Below are positions 1 through 5,125 of a stretch of DNA of 5,125 bases, piece by piece. The notes under the pieces are model-generated. The model saw only the letters and a list, made by a program, of their open reading frames with translations. It was not told where the DNA came from and made no database searches. Each line of letters starts with the position of its first letter. Position 1 is the first letter of the stretch. This DNA is from Spirochaetales bacterium (lineage in GTDB: Bacteria > Spirochaetota > Spirochaetia > SZUA-6 > DRHE01): assembly GCA_011049745.1 (NCBI GenBank), contig DRHE01000450.1, positions 1 through 5,125 of the forward strand, given 5' to 3'. The position numbers and the translations under genes are program-made.

Positions 1-1944
1 ATAGGGGTCAAATATCAGGGAGAGATGTTCTTCCGGTATCCCCACTCCTTGATCCCGGATGGATATCTTTACATATTTTCCTTCCGGAAGCGGTAAATCT
101 CTTCCATTAACCAGGTCGAAATTATCTGCCTTTACCATGATCGATCCACTTTCCGGCATGGATTCAACTGCATTGATTATTATGTTTTTAATCGCAAGCT
201 TCATCTGCTCCTGGTCAAATTCCACAGCATAAAGATCGCTCGGTATAAAAAATTCACTTTTTACATTGGATTCCGATAAGATAAGATCAGTCGTTTCTTT
301 TACCAAGTATCCGACTGAGCCGGTTTTCTTAACCGGCGCCCCGCCCCTTGAAAATGTGATTAATTGATTGGCAAGTTCCTCTGCCTTCAGGGACGCTTCT
401 TCTGCCTCATTCAGAAAATCAGCAACACCGTATTCAGGTTTGACACCATTTTTTGCCATGGAAATATTGCCCATGATTATTGATAACAAGTTATTAAAGT
501 CATGTGCTATACCGCCGGCAAGAACACCTATTGCCTCCAGTTTTTGTGCCTGTTGAAGTTGGGCTTCGAGCCGTCTACGTTCGGTTATATCCTGAAGTGA
601 GCCGAAAAACCGTTTTGGTTGGCCCCTTTCATCCCATTCAACCTTTGCTATTGAATGCACTGTGCGAATAATTCCATCTTTTCGGATTATTCGATATTCT
701 CGATTAATTGGCTCGTCTTTATAAAAAGCTTTATCATTGGCTTCCTCGAACATCTTTATATCATCAGGATGGATGTGGCTCTTAACCAACTCAAAGTCCG
801 GTATGACTTCTCCGGGTTCATAACCCCAAATACGATATTGTTCGTCAGACCAATATAATTTGTTGGTTTCAAGATTTCGCTCCCAGCTGCCAAGATGAGC
901 TATCTGCTGGGCGGTGTTGAGGCGTGATTCGCTCTCCCGAAGCGCATCCGCGGCCTGTTTGTATTCTTCAACTTTCTGCTTCAGTTGCTCATTTATTTTG
1001 AAAATTTCAGCTGTCCGTTCTTTTACGCGTTCTTCTAAATGGTCCAGGTGATGTCGCAAATCGATCGACATTTTATTAAAGGAGGCGGTTAGTTCTTTTA
1101 ATTCCCGGCCAGCCGGCAACGGGATTTGCTCACCAAGATGTTCATCACTACTTGAAATCATAAGTGCTTTATCGTGGATTGCTAAAAGAGGTTTCAAAAG
1201 CATCCGCTTATTAATAAACCACAGCAGGCCAAAGAGCCCACCAAGAACTGTCAGCAATAGTATGGAAAGCTGCCAAGAAAAACGGTCGGCATTTTCATAG
1301 GCAAATGCTAAAGGAACTCGAATTGAAATGGCCGAGACAACCTCTCCTACCTTGCGGTTAAAACTTCGTTCCGGGCCATAATAACGAACCAAATCCGCAG
1401 GAGCTTTATCAGGGGTGCTGTGACAACGGAGGCAGGTCTCTTCCATTACCTCATTCCGGCGTAATACAACAAAATAGGGTTTACCATCTATAACCCTCAC
1501 AACAGATCTAGTCACCAACCCGGAGTCTGCGTTCATCTCTTCGATAAACGACTTTTCATAAGCATCAGCCTCGTTTTCAGGGCTGCGCGCGTTTATCGCG
1601 CTTTCTTTGTAATAGTAATCGCCGGATTCAAGTAACCTATAGTATTTATCGATCTCTCGTATAGCATAGGTGGAAGACATCCAGGTTGGCTCGAAATAAT
1701 CCTTGGAGCGAATATGATCGATCGATTTAAGCAGCTTCGGTTTCAGTTGACGTGTAAAATAGGTATGTATAGCAAGGTTGCGGTTGAGAATAATGTAGGC
1801 CTTTGTTTCAGCTTCAACCAATGCCTGCTGTCGCTCGTTGTAATTAACGAGAGCAACAACAATTATCCCGGCTATTACGAAAATAGCTGCTGTAGCCAAG
1901 AAAAGACGACTACTGATCTTTAGGGGTTTTCTTAGTTTATCCAT
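1..1944 (-). CDS. Haem-binding (Tll0287-like) membrane sensor histidine kinase with HAMP and PAS domains, 3' end outside the window
   Basis: The frame is open for 648 codons from ATG at 1944 to base 1; I checked every triplet and found no stop. Residues 14-33 form a membrane segment. About 35-220 is an extracytoplasmic domain with CLRCH at 171-175, a c-type haem site typical of the Tll0287-like (DUF3365) family, including the usual 'DGKPYFV' stretch just before it. A second membrane segment lies at about 222-244, HAMP at 245-297, a coiled coil at about 298-345, and a PAS_3-type domain at about 349-455 ending in DITERR. The HisKA box GGIAHDFNNLL carries the phosphoacceptor His481. The ATPase N box (Asn587, Asn591) and DQGVG (from Asp631) are present; the window cuts at FDPY, before the G2 box. 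A receiver domain could follow, as in hybrid kinases of this H-box type. Probable role: an autokinase sensing redox state or a small ligand through haem. A stop (TAG, 1957-1959) bounds the start; TTG at 1950 is the only other option. No strong ribosome site is visible. Domain identity is confident; the signal sensed is not. Confidence 0.93.
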   Translation of the reverse strand, partial: MDKLRKPLKISSRLFLATAAIFVIAGIIVVALVNYNERQQALVEAETKAYIILNRNLAIHTYFTRQLKPKLLKSIDHIRSKDYFEPTWMSSTYAIREIDKYYRLLESGDYYYKESAINARSPENEADAYEKSFIEEMNADSGLVTRSVVRVIDGKPYFVVLRRNEVMEETCLRCHSTPDKAPADLVRYYGPERSFNRKVGEVVSAISIRVPLAFAYENADRFSWQLSILLLTVLGGLFGLLWFINKRMLLKPLLAIHDKALMISSSDEHLGEQIPLPAGRELKELTASFNKMSIDLRHHLDHLEERVKERTAEIFKINEQLKQKVEEYKQAADALRESESRLNTAQQIAHLGSWERNLETNKLYWSDEQYRIWGYEPGEVIPDFELVKSHIHPDDIKMFEEANDKAFYKDEPINREYRIIRKDGIIRTVHSIAKVEWDERGQPKRFFGSLQDITERRRLEAQLQQAQKLEAIGVLAGGIAHDFNNLLSIIMGNISMAKNGVKPEYGVADFLNEAEEASLKAEELANQLITFSRGGAPVKKTGSVGYLVKETTDLILSESNVKSEFFIPSDLYAVEFDQEQMKLAIKNIIINAVESMPESGSIMVKADNFDLVNGRDLPLPEGKYVKISIRDQGVGIPEEHLSLIFDPY

Positions 1945-1973
1945 GGACAAATTACTCTATGATTGATAGTAAA

Positions 1974-2002
1974 ACTATAATTCAAAAAGGGGGTATAATC
2001 AA
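1974..2002 (-). promoter_or_regulatory. Sigma-70-type promoter for the sensor kinase gene
   Basis: On the minus strand, TTGATT (2002-1997) and TATAGT (1979-1974) are separated by exactly 17 bases. They match the consensus at 4 of 6 and 5 of 6 positions. The -10 box ends 29 bases before the ATG at 1944, which leaves a short leader of about 20 bases. The position and spacing are good; activity is inferred. Confidence 0.55.
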
Positions 2003-2023
2003 GTGAGATTGAAGAAGTCTCAC
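2003..2023. repeat. Inverted repeat abutting the -35 box of the kinase promoter, possible operator
   Basis: GTGAGA (2003-2008) and TCTCAC (2018-2023) are perfect 6-bp inverted arms with a 9-base spacer. The site touches the -35 box of the predicted kinase promoter on its upstream side, where a class-II-like activator would bind. The direct repeat GAGATT also recurs at 2034-2039. Six-bp arms can occur by chance, so the regulatory role is inferred from position only. Confidence 0.3.
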
Positions 2024-2205
2024 GAAACCTGTCGAGATTCTTTTAGATTAACACAATCGGGCCTATTTGTCTGTCCTTAAATAAACCATAAAACATATCT
2101 TCCCCCTGTAATTTTGACAGCTATTATCTTCATGGGAAATATACATTTTGGGCAGACCATTGGGTCAATTATTGGGTGTTGCCAACAATCAGCCGTGCCC
2201 ATGCA
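2024..2205. other. Intergenic stretch without a recognisable gene
   Basis: No coding frame with a plausible start and ribosome site was found on either strand. The stretch has a short direct repeat ATTGGGT (twice within 2159-2180) and a small palindrome TGTTGCCAACA near 2178-2189, neither of which I can assign a role. It separates the kinase promoter from the ABC fragment. It may include further decayed exporter-gene sequence, but I see no convincing match to the intact gene beyond 2206. Confidence 0.4.
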
Positions 2206-2290
2206 GCTCTGCCCTTCTGATGGTGGAGAACCTACGGGCGATTAGTATGCTGGTTCGTTCCTTCATAACCGCCTCTATCCTCTCCTGAAT
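2206..2290 (-). pseudogene. Decayed fragment of an ABC-exporter ATPase gene (H-loop region)
   Basis: These 85 bases align without gaps to 3921-4005 of the intact exporter gene, same strand, with 73 identities; the first 24 bases are identical. In the matching frame the fragment reads IQERIEAVMKERTSILIARR then FSTIRRAE, against IQNGLEAVMKGRTSIIIAHR then LSTIRRAE. Ten of the 12 differences fall in codons that change the residue, giving 7 changes in 28. The H-loop histidine (AHR) is Arg (ARR), which would cripple ATP hydrolysis. Past 2206 the frame runs into TGA after a few codons, and the similarity stops abruptly at both ends. It starts 20 bases after the lipoprotein stop codon. The likeliest origin is a relic of a paralogous exporter, for example the other half of a heterodimer; a diverged partial duplication of the local gene is the alternative. 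Confidence 0.85.
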
Positions 2291-2309
2291 AATACTATTA
2301 CCTTATCGT

Positions 2310-2672
2310 TCAATCTACAATACAAGCGACCGTTGCCGTCGTATCAGGAATTGTTGCAGTATCGCTTTCTTCTTCTACATCATCTATAAAGTTTTTAACA
2401 GTTACAGTCCCACTGCCCTGCGTATTTACAGCTTTGACATATACGATAAATACTTTAGCTGTACGAGTCACCTCAAACTCATGGGACCAGTCAGTTGTTG
2501 TTACAGATTCTTCAACAAAATCGATATCTCCATTTTCATATGTTATTGTCATCGACCCGCCTGCTGAATGCGTTACTTCATATTTCACGCTTATTGTTCC
2601 CAAGAGCGAACACTGCGTTAAACCAAAAACAATAGCCGCAACTATAATTAAAACAGCTGGCAGTTTTTTCAT
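2310..2672 (-). CDS. Small lipoprotein with an MmpS-like beta-sandwich domain
   Basis: 120 residues. The N terminus has Lys2-Lys3, a hydrophobic core at 4-18 and LTQC ending at Cys21. This is a lipoprotein signal with an unusual Gln before the Cys, so the mature protein would be membrane-anchored and exported. Residues 27-120 look like the MmpS family: a KYEVT strand, a GSMTITYENGD strand, DWSHEFEV, then 'VKAVNTQGSGTVTV' followed by 'IDD...DTAT...ATVACIVD'. Actinobacterial MmpS proteins accompany MmpL (RND) exporters and usually carry two cysteines in the last strands. Here the first position is Val92 and only Cys117 remains, so that disulfide cannot form. No MmpL gene is visible. A strong ribosome site AGGAAGG (2683-2677) lies 4 bases before the ATG and supports this start. 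The fold assignment comes from pattern resemblance and the function is unknown. Confidence 0.85.
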   Translation of the reverse strand: MKKLPAVLIIVAAIVFGLTQCSLLGTISVKYEVTHSAGGSMTITYENGDIDFVEESVTTTDWSHEFEVTRTAKVFIVYVKAVNTQGSGTVTVKNFIDDVEEESDTATIPDTTATVACIVD

Positions 2673-2691
2673 AATACCTTCCTGTTATAGA

Positions 2692-2702
2692 ATTATATTA
2701 TA
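2692..2702 (-). promoter_or_regulatory. Tandem overlapping -10 boxes for the lipoprotein gene
   Basis: The minus strand has two perfect TATAAT hexamers that overlap by one base (2702-2697 and 2697-2692), 20-25 bases before the lipoprotein ATG. No good -35 box sits at the right distance (the best is TAGGAC at 2720-2715). An A-rich tract upstream (about 2720-2730) could act as an UP-like element. The leader would be very short and would still include the ribosome site at 2683-2677. Confidence 0.45.
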
Positions 2703-2712
2703 TTCCCGTTAG

Positions 2713-2886
2713 AAGTCCTATATTTTTTTCAACTCTTTTTCCGCTATTATGGCTTTATGCACTATACTAAGAATATGAAACTGAAGAACTACCAGGAAAA
2801 TTGTAAGCCCTTTGGGATCTAACATTGTCAATTCCAAACCCTTTCTTCCATCACCCACCCGGCTAAAGAACATTTATAGGAGATCA
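2713..2886. other. Divergent intergenic region, no gene seen
   Basis: This stretch lies between the lipoprotein promoter and the palindrome upstream of the sigma-54 promoter. I found no frame with both a ribosome site and a family-like sequence; the only short frame (15 codons from ATG at 2775) lacks a ribosome site. No hairpin with a T-run was found. It may hold further regulator sites. Confidence 0.4.
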
Positions 2887-2906
2887 CAATTACAAATATG
2901 TAATTG
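2887..2906. promoter_or_regulatory. Perfect 8+8 bp palindrome, candidate enhancer (upstream activator) site
   Basis: CAATTACA (2887-2894) and TGTAATTG (2899-2906) are perfect inverted arms around a 4-base spacer. The centre is about 148 bases upstream of the start expected from the sigma-54 promoter at 3019-3034. That falls within the usual range for binding by a dimeric sigma-54 activator. The DNA between is AT-rich and could bend. The role is inferred from symmetry and distance; it could instead serve the divergent lipoprotein gene, about 190 bases away. Confidence 0.45.
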
Positions 2907-3018
2907 AATTGAATACTTTTTTCCGGATTTCCACTCTTTATCTATATAAGATATACCTAATTCCTTACATCAAAAGTAGTTAACGATTATATTAAAATAA
3001 TTCAGATTCTTTCTTTCC

Positions 3019-3034
3019 TGGCACGAGTATTGCT
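3019..3034 (+). promoter_or_regulatory. Sigma-54 (RpoN) -24/-12 promoter
   Basis: TGGCACGAGTATTGCT matches the sigma-54 consensus TGGCACRNNNNTTGCW at every defined position. The -24 GG is at 3020-3021 and the -12 GC at 3032-3033. The expected transcription start is near 3045, giving a leader of about 27 bases that contains the ribosome site at 3060-3066. Sigma-54 promoters need an ATP-driven enhancer-binding activator, and none is encoded in the window. No competing sigma-70 promoter of quality was seen on this strand. Confidence 0.88.
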
Positions 3035-3059
3035 ATATGATTTATATATTTATTCAAAC

Positions 3060-3066
3060 AGGGAGG
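3060..3066 (+). promoter_or_regulatory. Strong ribosome binding site that fixes the start at 3072
   Basis: AGGGAGG lies 5 bases before ATG at 3072. The same frame opens earlier at TTG 3030, but that codon sits inside the -12 element of the sigma-54 promoter, upstream of the expected transcript start, so the start at 3072 is preferred. Confidence 0.85.
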
Positions 3067-3071
3067 TTTAT

Positions 3072-3707
3072 ATGCCTTATAAATTAAACGGAGGAGTCTA
3101 TTCAGTCAGGTGCAGGCATCCATACTGCGGTTTTAATGTCAGGTTTGATATCGATCAGAACATCATGGGTGTATCAGAGAAAGATGCTGAATATGAAGCA
3201 AAACGATTGGCAAGAGATATGGCTCTGACCAAGCATGAAGCGATCTATGGAATGAAACATTCCTTAAAACATCCGGAAATACGCAGAGTTGCAGGCAGCT
3301 TCGATCTGTTCGGCCCAAATCTCAAGGTTGTGACAGAGAATTCAGTCTCGTATCGGGAGTTTGAAAAGGGAGAGTGCATACTCAGGAAAGGGGATGATGG
3401 AGCTACAATATGCCAGGTAGTAAGGGGCAGTGCTTTTCTCGGGCAGAACAAGTCTCACCGCTACAATAGGGGAGACTGCTTTGGTGCAGCAGCCTTATTA
3501 GCACATCAGAACCGTACCGCTGATATAATTGCCGGAAAAGACGGCACCAGGATCGCTTTTTATAATGTGATAGCACTGAGTAAAAAAAATCCAAATAAAG
3601 CGAAAAAACTCTATACTAAAGTAATGGAAGATATTTTTACGATAATATCCAACCTGGAATATAAAATCAGCAGTCTGGAAAAGAAATTACAGAGAAATAT
3701 AGTGTGA
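3072..3707 (+). CDS. Cyclic-nucleotide-binding-fold protein with an N-terminal Cys/His module, no DNA-binding domain
   Basis: 211 residues, no signal peptide or membrane segment, so cytoplasmic. Residues 1-80 contain CRHPYC (Cys14, His16, Cys19) and later His55, His63 and His67 in 'KHEAIYGMKH'. The Cys/His pattern suggests a small zinc-finger-like module and faintly recalls DUF1059; this is inference. Residues about 85-185 are a CRP-type cyclic-nucleotide-binding barrel: 'FEKGECILRKGD', 'GDCFGAAALL', 'NRTADIIA'. In CRP the binding cassette begins GE; here Glu is Ala139, while the phosphate-contacting Arg is kept (Arg148). Ligand choice may differ or binding may be lost. Residues about 185-208 form an amphipathic, probably coiled-coil helix. 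There is no helix-turn-helix, unlike CRP/FNR regulators, so it probably acts through protein contacts. It is transcribed alone from the sigma-54 promoter and converges on the ABC exporter with a 79-base gap. The barrel is clear; the role is not known to me. Confidence 0.9.
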   Translation: MPYKLNGGVYSVRCRHPYCGFNVRFDIDQNIMGVSEKDAEYEAKRLARDMALTKHEAIYGMKHSLKHPEIRRVAGSFDLFGPNLKVVTENSVSYREFEKGECILRKGDDGATICQVVRGSAFLGQNKSHRYNRGDCFGAAALLAHQNRTADIIAGKDGTRIAFYNVIALSKKNPNKAKKLYTKVMEDIFTIISNLEYKISSLEKKLQRNIV

Positions 3708-3775
3708 AAAACATTCTGCCTTTACTTGATTTTTCGTGCCTTGCGGAGTGATTTGTAGAATAAAACCAAAAGATA

Positions 3776-3788
3776 GACCGTACCGGTC
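3776..3788 (-). terminator. Weak hairpin at the exporter stop codon
   Basis: GACCG and CGGTC pair around a 3-base loop and overlap the exporter stop codon (3789-3787). On the minus strand a T-rich stretch (TATCTTTTGGTTTTATT) follows. A 5-bp stem is short for an intrinsic terminator, so this is only a candidate. No better hairpin exists in the 79-base convergent gap for either gene. Confidence 0.25.
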
Positions 3789-5125
3789 AGGCAAGCGGCG
3801 GTAACAGCAGGCTCTGACGGAATTGCTGGGTGTAAAGTGAGTGATAGCGTCCCATAGCTCCTATCAGTTCCGTATGGCTGCCCTGCTCCACAATGTGTCC
3901 ATTTTCAATTACCAGAATACGCTCTGCCCTTCTGATGGTGGAGAGCCGATGGGCAATTATTATGCTGGTTCGGCCCTTCATAACCGCCTCAAGCCCATTC
4001 TGAATTAAGGCCTCGGACAGGGCGTCTACAGAGCTGGTAGCTTCATCCATTATGAAGATATCCGGATCTGAGAGAACCGCCCTGGCCAGGCAGATCAACT
4101 GCTTCTGTCCAAGGGAAAGCAGGCTCCCTCCTTCGCCGACTTCCTGCTCATACCCTTTATCCATTTTAACTATAAACTCATGAGCACGGGAAAGGCGGGC
4201 CGCAGTTTCAATTTCCTTCAGGCTTGCTTCCAGACGTCCGAAACGGATATTATCTTCAATTGAGCCGGAAAAGAGATGTGGAGTCTGCAGCACTATACCT
4301 ATCCGTGACTGTATCGCCTCCTGCGTATACCGCAAATAGTCCACCCCGCCAAATAAAATTGTGCCGCCGACAGGCTCGTAGAAACGGCAGATAAGGTTGA
4401 TTATTGTGGATTTACCGCCCCCTGTAGGACCAACCAGTGCCAGGCTTTCTCCTTGCCTGATTTTAAGGTTGAAATCCTCCAGCACGGGTTTTCCCTGCTC
4501 ATAGAAGAAGTCAACATGGTTGAAATCAATTACCTTAAGCAGGGAACAATGATCACCGGCGCCGGCCCGGTCCTGCACTTCCGGATTTGAGTCAATCAGG
4601 GAGAAGACGCGCTCTGCAGAGGCCAGGGCATTCTGCATGGAAGCCCATACCCTTGCCAGATCCTGGATCGGCCAGAGCATAAAAGCAACATAGAATATGA
4701 AAGCCTGGATACCGCCCAGGGTCATTTCTCCGCTCATCTTCTCAAGACCTCCGTACCAGATAATTGCCCCCAGTGCAAGGGAACCGATTATCTGTACACA
4801 GGGCAGAAAGAGCGCTGAAAACCAGGCCGCGCGGTAGGAAGCCCGGTACATGGAACCCGCTTCCAGGGAAAACTCCTCAAGATTCTGCTCTTCCCGGCAA
4901 AGAGCCTTGATAACCCGCACCCCGGTAATCATCTCATTGTAACCGCCGGTAAGCCGTGAGTTCTGCTTACGTACCTGCCGGTATTGCTCGAGTATCTTCC
5001 TCTGGAAAAGAACTGCCACCCAGACCATTACCGGTACCACGGCCAGCACAATCAGGGCCAGGCGCCAGTGAATGATAAACATAAAAATTAGAGAGGTGCC
5101 GATATTCATTATCGCCCAGGTTACA
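3787..5125 (-). CDS. ABC exporter half-transporter (membrane domain fused to ATPase), 5' end outside the window
   Basis: The frame runs to the window edge past the Met at 5109 (codons for VTWAI precede it), so that Met is internal and about 150 N-terminal residues, including the first two membrane helices, are missing. Counting from the Met at 5109: helices 3-4 lie at about 5-36 and helices 5-6 at about 100-148, with the conserved 'GVRVIKAL' coupling stretch between. The ATPase spans about 192-430 with a possible aromatic A-loop (Tyr203), Walker A GPTGGGKST (227-235), Q-loop Gln275, the exporter x-loop VGEGG (324-328), signature LSLGQ (331-335, Leu replacing the usual Gly), Walker B IFIMDE with catalytic Glu356, and H-loop His387. 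All catalytic residues are intact. It belongs to the MsbA/LmrA-like multidrug or lipid exporter class and would sit in the inner membrane as a homodimer or heterodimer; the substrate cannot be read from sequence. The gene looks richer in G+C than the genes to its left. Confidence 0.95.
   Translation of the reverse strand, partial: VTWAIMNIGTSLIFMFIIHWRLALIVLAVVPVMVWVAVLFQRKILEQYRQVRKQNSRLTGGYNEMITGVRVIKALCREEQNLEEFSLEAGSMYRASYRAAWFSALFLPCVQIIGSLALGAIIWYGGLEKMSGEMTLGGIQAFIFYVAFMLWPIQDLARVWASMQNALASAERVFSLIDSNPEVQDRAGAGDHCSLLKVIDFNHVDFFYEQGKPVLEDFNLKIRQGESLALVGPTGGGKSTIINLICRFYEPVGGTILFGGVDYLRYTQEAIQSRIGIVLQTPHLFSGSIEDNIRFGRLEASLKEIETAARLSRAHEFIVKMDKGYEQEVGEGGSLLSLGQKQLICLARAVLSDPDIFIMDEATSSVDALSEALIQNGLEAVMKGRTSIIIAHRLSTIRRAERILVIENGHIVEQGSHTELIGAMGRYHSLYTQQFRQSLLLPPLA
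3921..4005 (-). repeat. Segment of the exporter gene duplicated at 2206-2290 (direct repeat)
   Basis: This part of the intact exporter gene encodes IQNGLEAVMKGRTSIIIAHR and the following LSTIRRAE. It is 86% identical, gap-free and in the same orientation as the decayed copy 1715 bases to the left. The longest exact block is 24 bases (3921-3944 and 2206-2229). Confidence 0.85.

Noticed and set aside
368..1923. Plus-strand frames at 368-556, 655-858 and 1714-1923
   Set aside because: All lie antisense to the continuous 648-codon kinase frame and look like no known protein.
2150..2214. 7-bp inverted repeat GGGCAGA/TCTGCCC around 51 bases, possible small mobile element ends
   Set aside because: The right arm is part of the exporter-derived fragment and is also present in the intact gene, so the pairing is best explained by chance; no target-site duplication was seen.
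2434..2712. 92-codon plus-strand frame
   Set aside because: It lies antisense to the lipoprotein gene, has no ribosome site and has no family resemblance; the minus-strand frame has a signal peptide and a recognisable domain.
2775..2822. 15-codon plus-strand frame (MKLKNYQENCKPFGI)
   Set aside because: No ribosome site, no promoter and too short to judge; likely chance.
2968..2984. IHF-like site between the palindrome and the sigma-54 promoter
   Set aside because: ATCAA is present, but the TTR half is two bases off the consensus spacing and the first base mismatches.
2970..2998. Sigma-70 promoter upstream of the cyclic-nucleotide-binding-fold gene (TTACAT, 17 bases, TATATT)
   Set aside because: The -35 box matches at only two positions in an AT-rich region, much weaker than the sigma-54 promoter.
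3030..3071. Longer start (TTG at 3030) for the cyclic-nucleotide-binding-fold protein
   Set aside because: The codon lies inside the -12 element of the sigma-54 promoter and has no ribosome site; ATG at 3072 has AGGGAGG at 5 bases.
3245..3594. Two minus-strand frames at 3245-3451 and 3403-3594
   Set aside because: They are antisense to the cyclic-nucleotide-binding-fold gene and overlap each other; no ribosome site or domain was seen.

Overview
The window holds four protein-coding regions and a scrap of a fifth, with two information-rich gaps between them. From left to right: (1) bases 1-1944, minus strand, a large membrane sensor histidine kinase whose 3' end lies outside the window. It has a c-type haem motif (CLRCH) in a Tll0287-like periplasmic domain, then HAMP, PAS, HisKA and the start of the ATPase domain. 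(2) Bases 1945-2309, its promoter region plus an 85-base decayed ABC-transporter fragment. (3) Bases 2310-2672, minus strand, a small lipoprotein with an MmpS-like beta domain. (4) Bases 2673-3071, a divergent regulatory region. (5) Bases 3072-3707, plus strand, a cyclic-nucleotide-binding-fold protein with a Cys/His-rich N-terminal module and no DNA-binding domain. (6) Bases 3787-5125, minus strand, the C-terminal three quarters of an ABC exporter half-transporter, cut by the right edge.

The most striking signal is a textbook sigma-54 (-24/-12) promoter at 3019-3034, in front of the cyclic-nucleotide-binding-fold gene. A perfect 8+8 bp palindrome lies about 150 bases upstream of the expected start, where enhancer-binding proteins usually bind. 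The gene is therefore probably switched on by a sigma-54 activator that is not in the window. The promoter also settles the start codon: the longer reading frame begins inside the -12 element, so translation must start at 3072.

The fragment at 2206-2290 matches 3921-4005 of the exporter gene at 73 of 85 positions without gaps and on the same strand. It covers the H-loop region, but the H-loop histidine is an arginine. It is probably a relic of a second, paralogous exporter gene. The two copies are direct repeats that bracket the lipoprotein and the cyclic-nucleotide-binding-fold gene.

Organism: a Gram-negative-type bacterium. The haem sensor kinase with a GGIAHDFNNLL H-box, the sigma-54 promoter, the loose lipobox and the moderate GC content fit a Spirochaetota or Desulfobacterota member. 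I cannot decide between them from this window. The genes do not form one operon: three are on the minus strand with sizeable gaps, and the plus-strand gene converges on the exporter. No tRNA, rRNA, CRISPR array or intact mobile element was seen.
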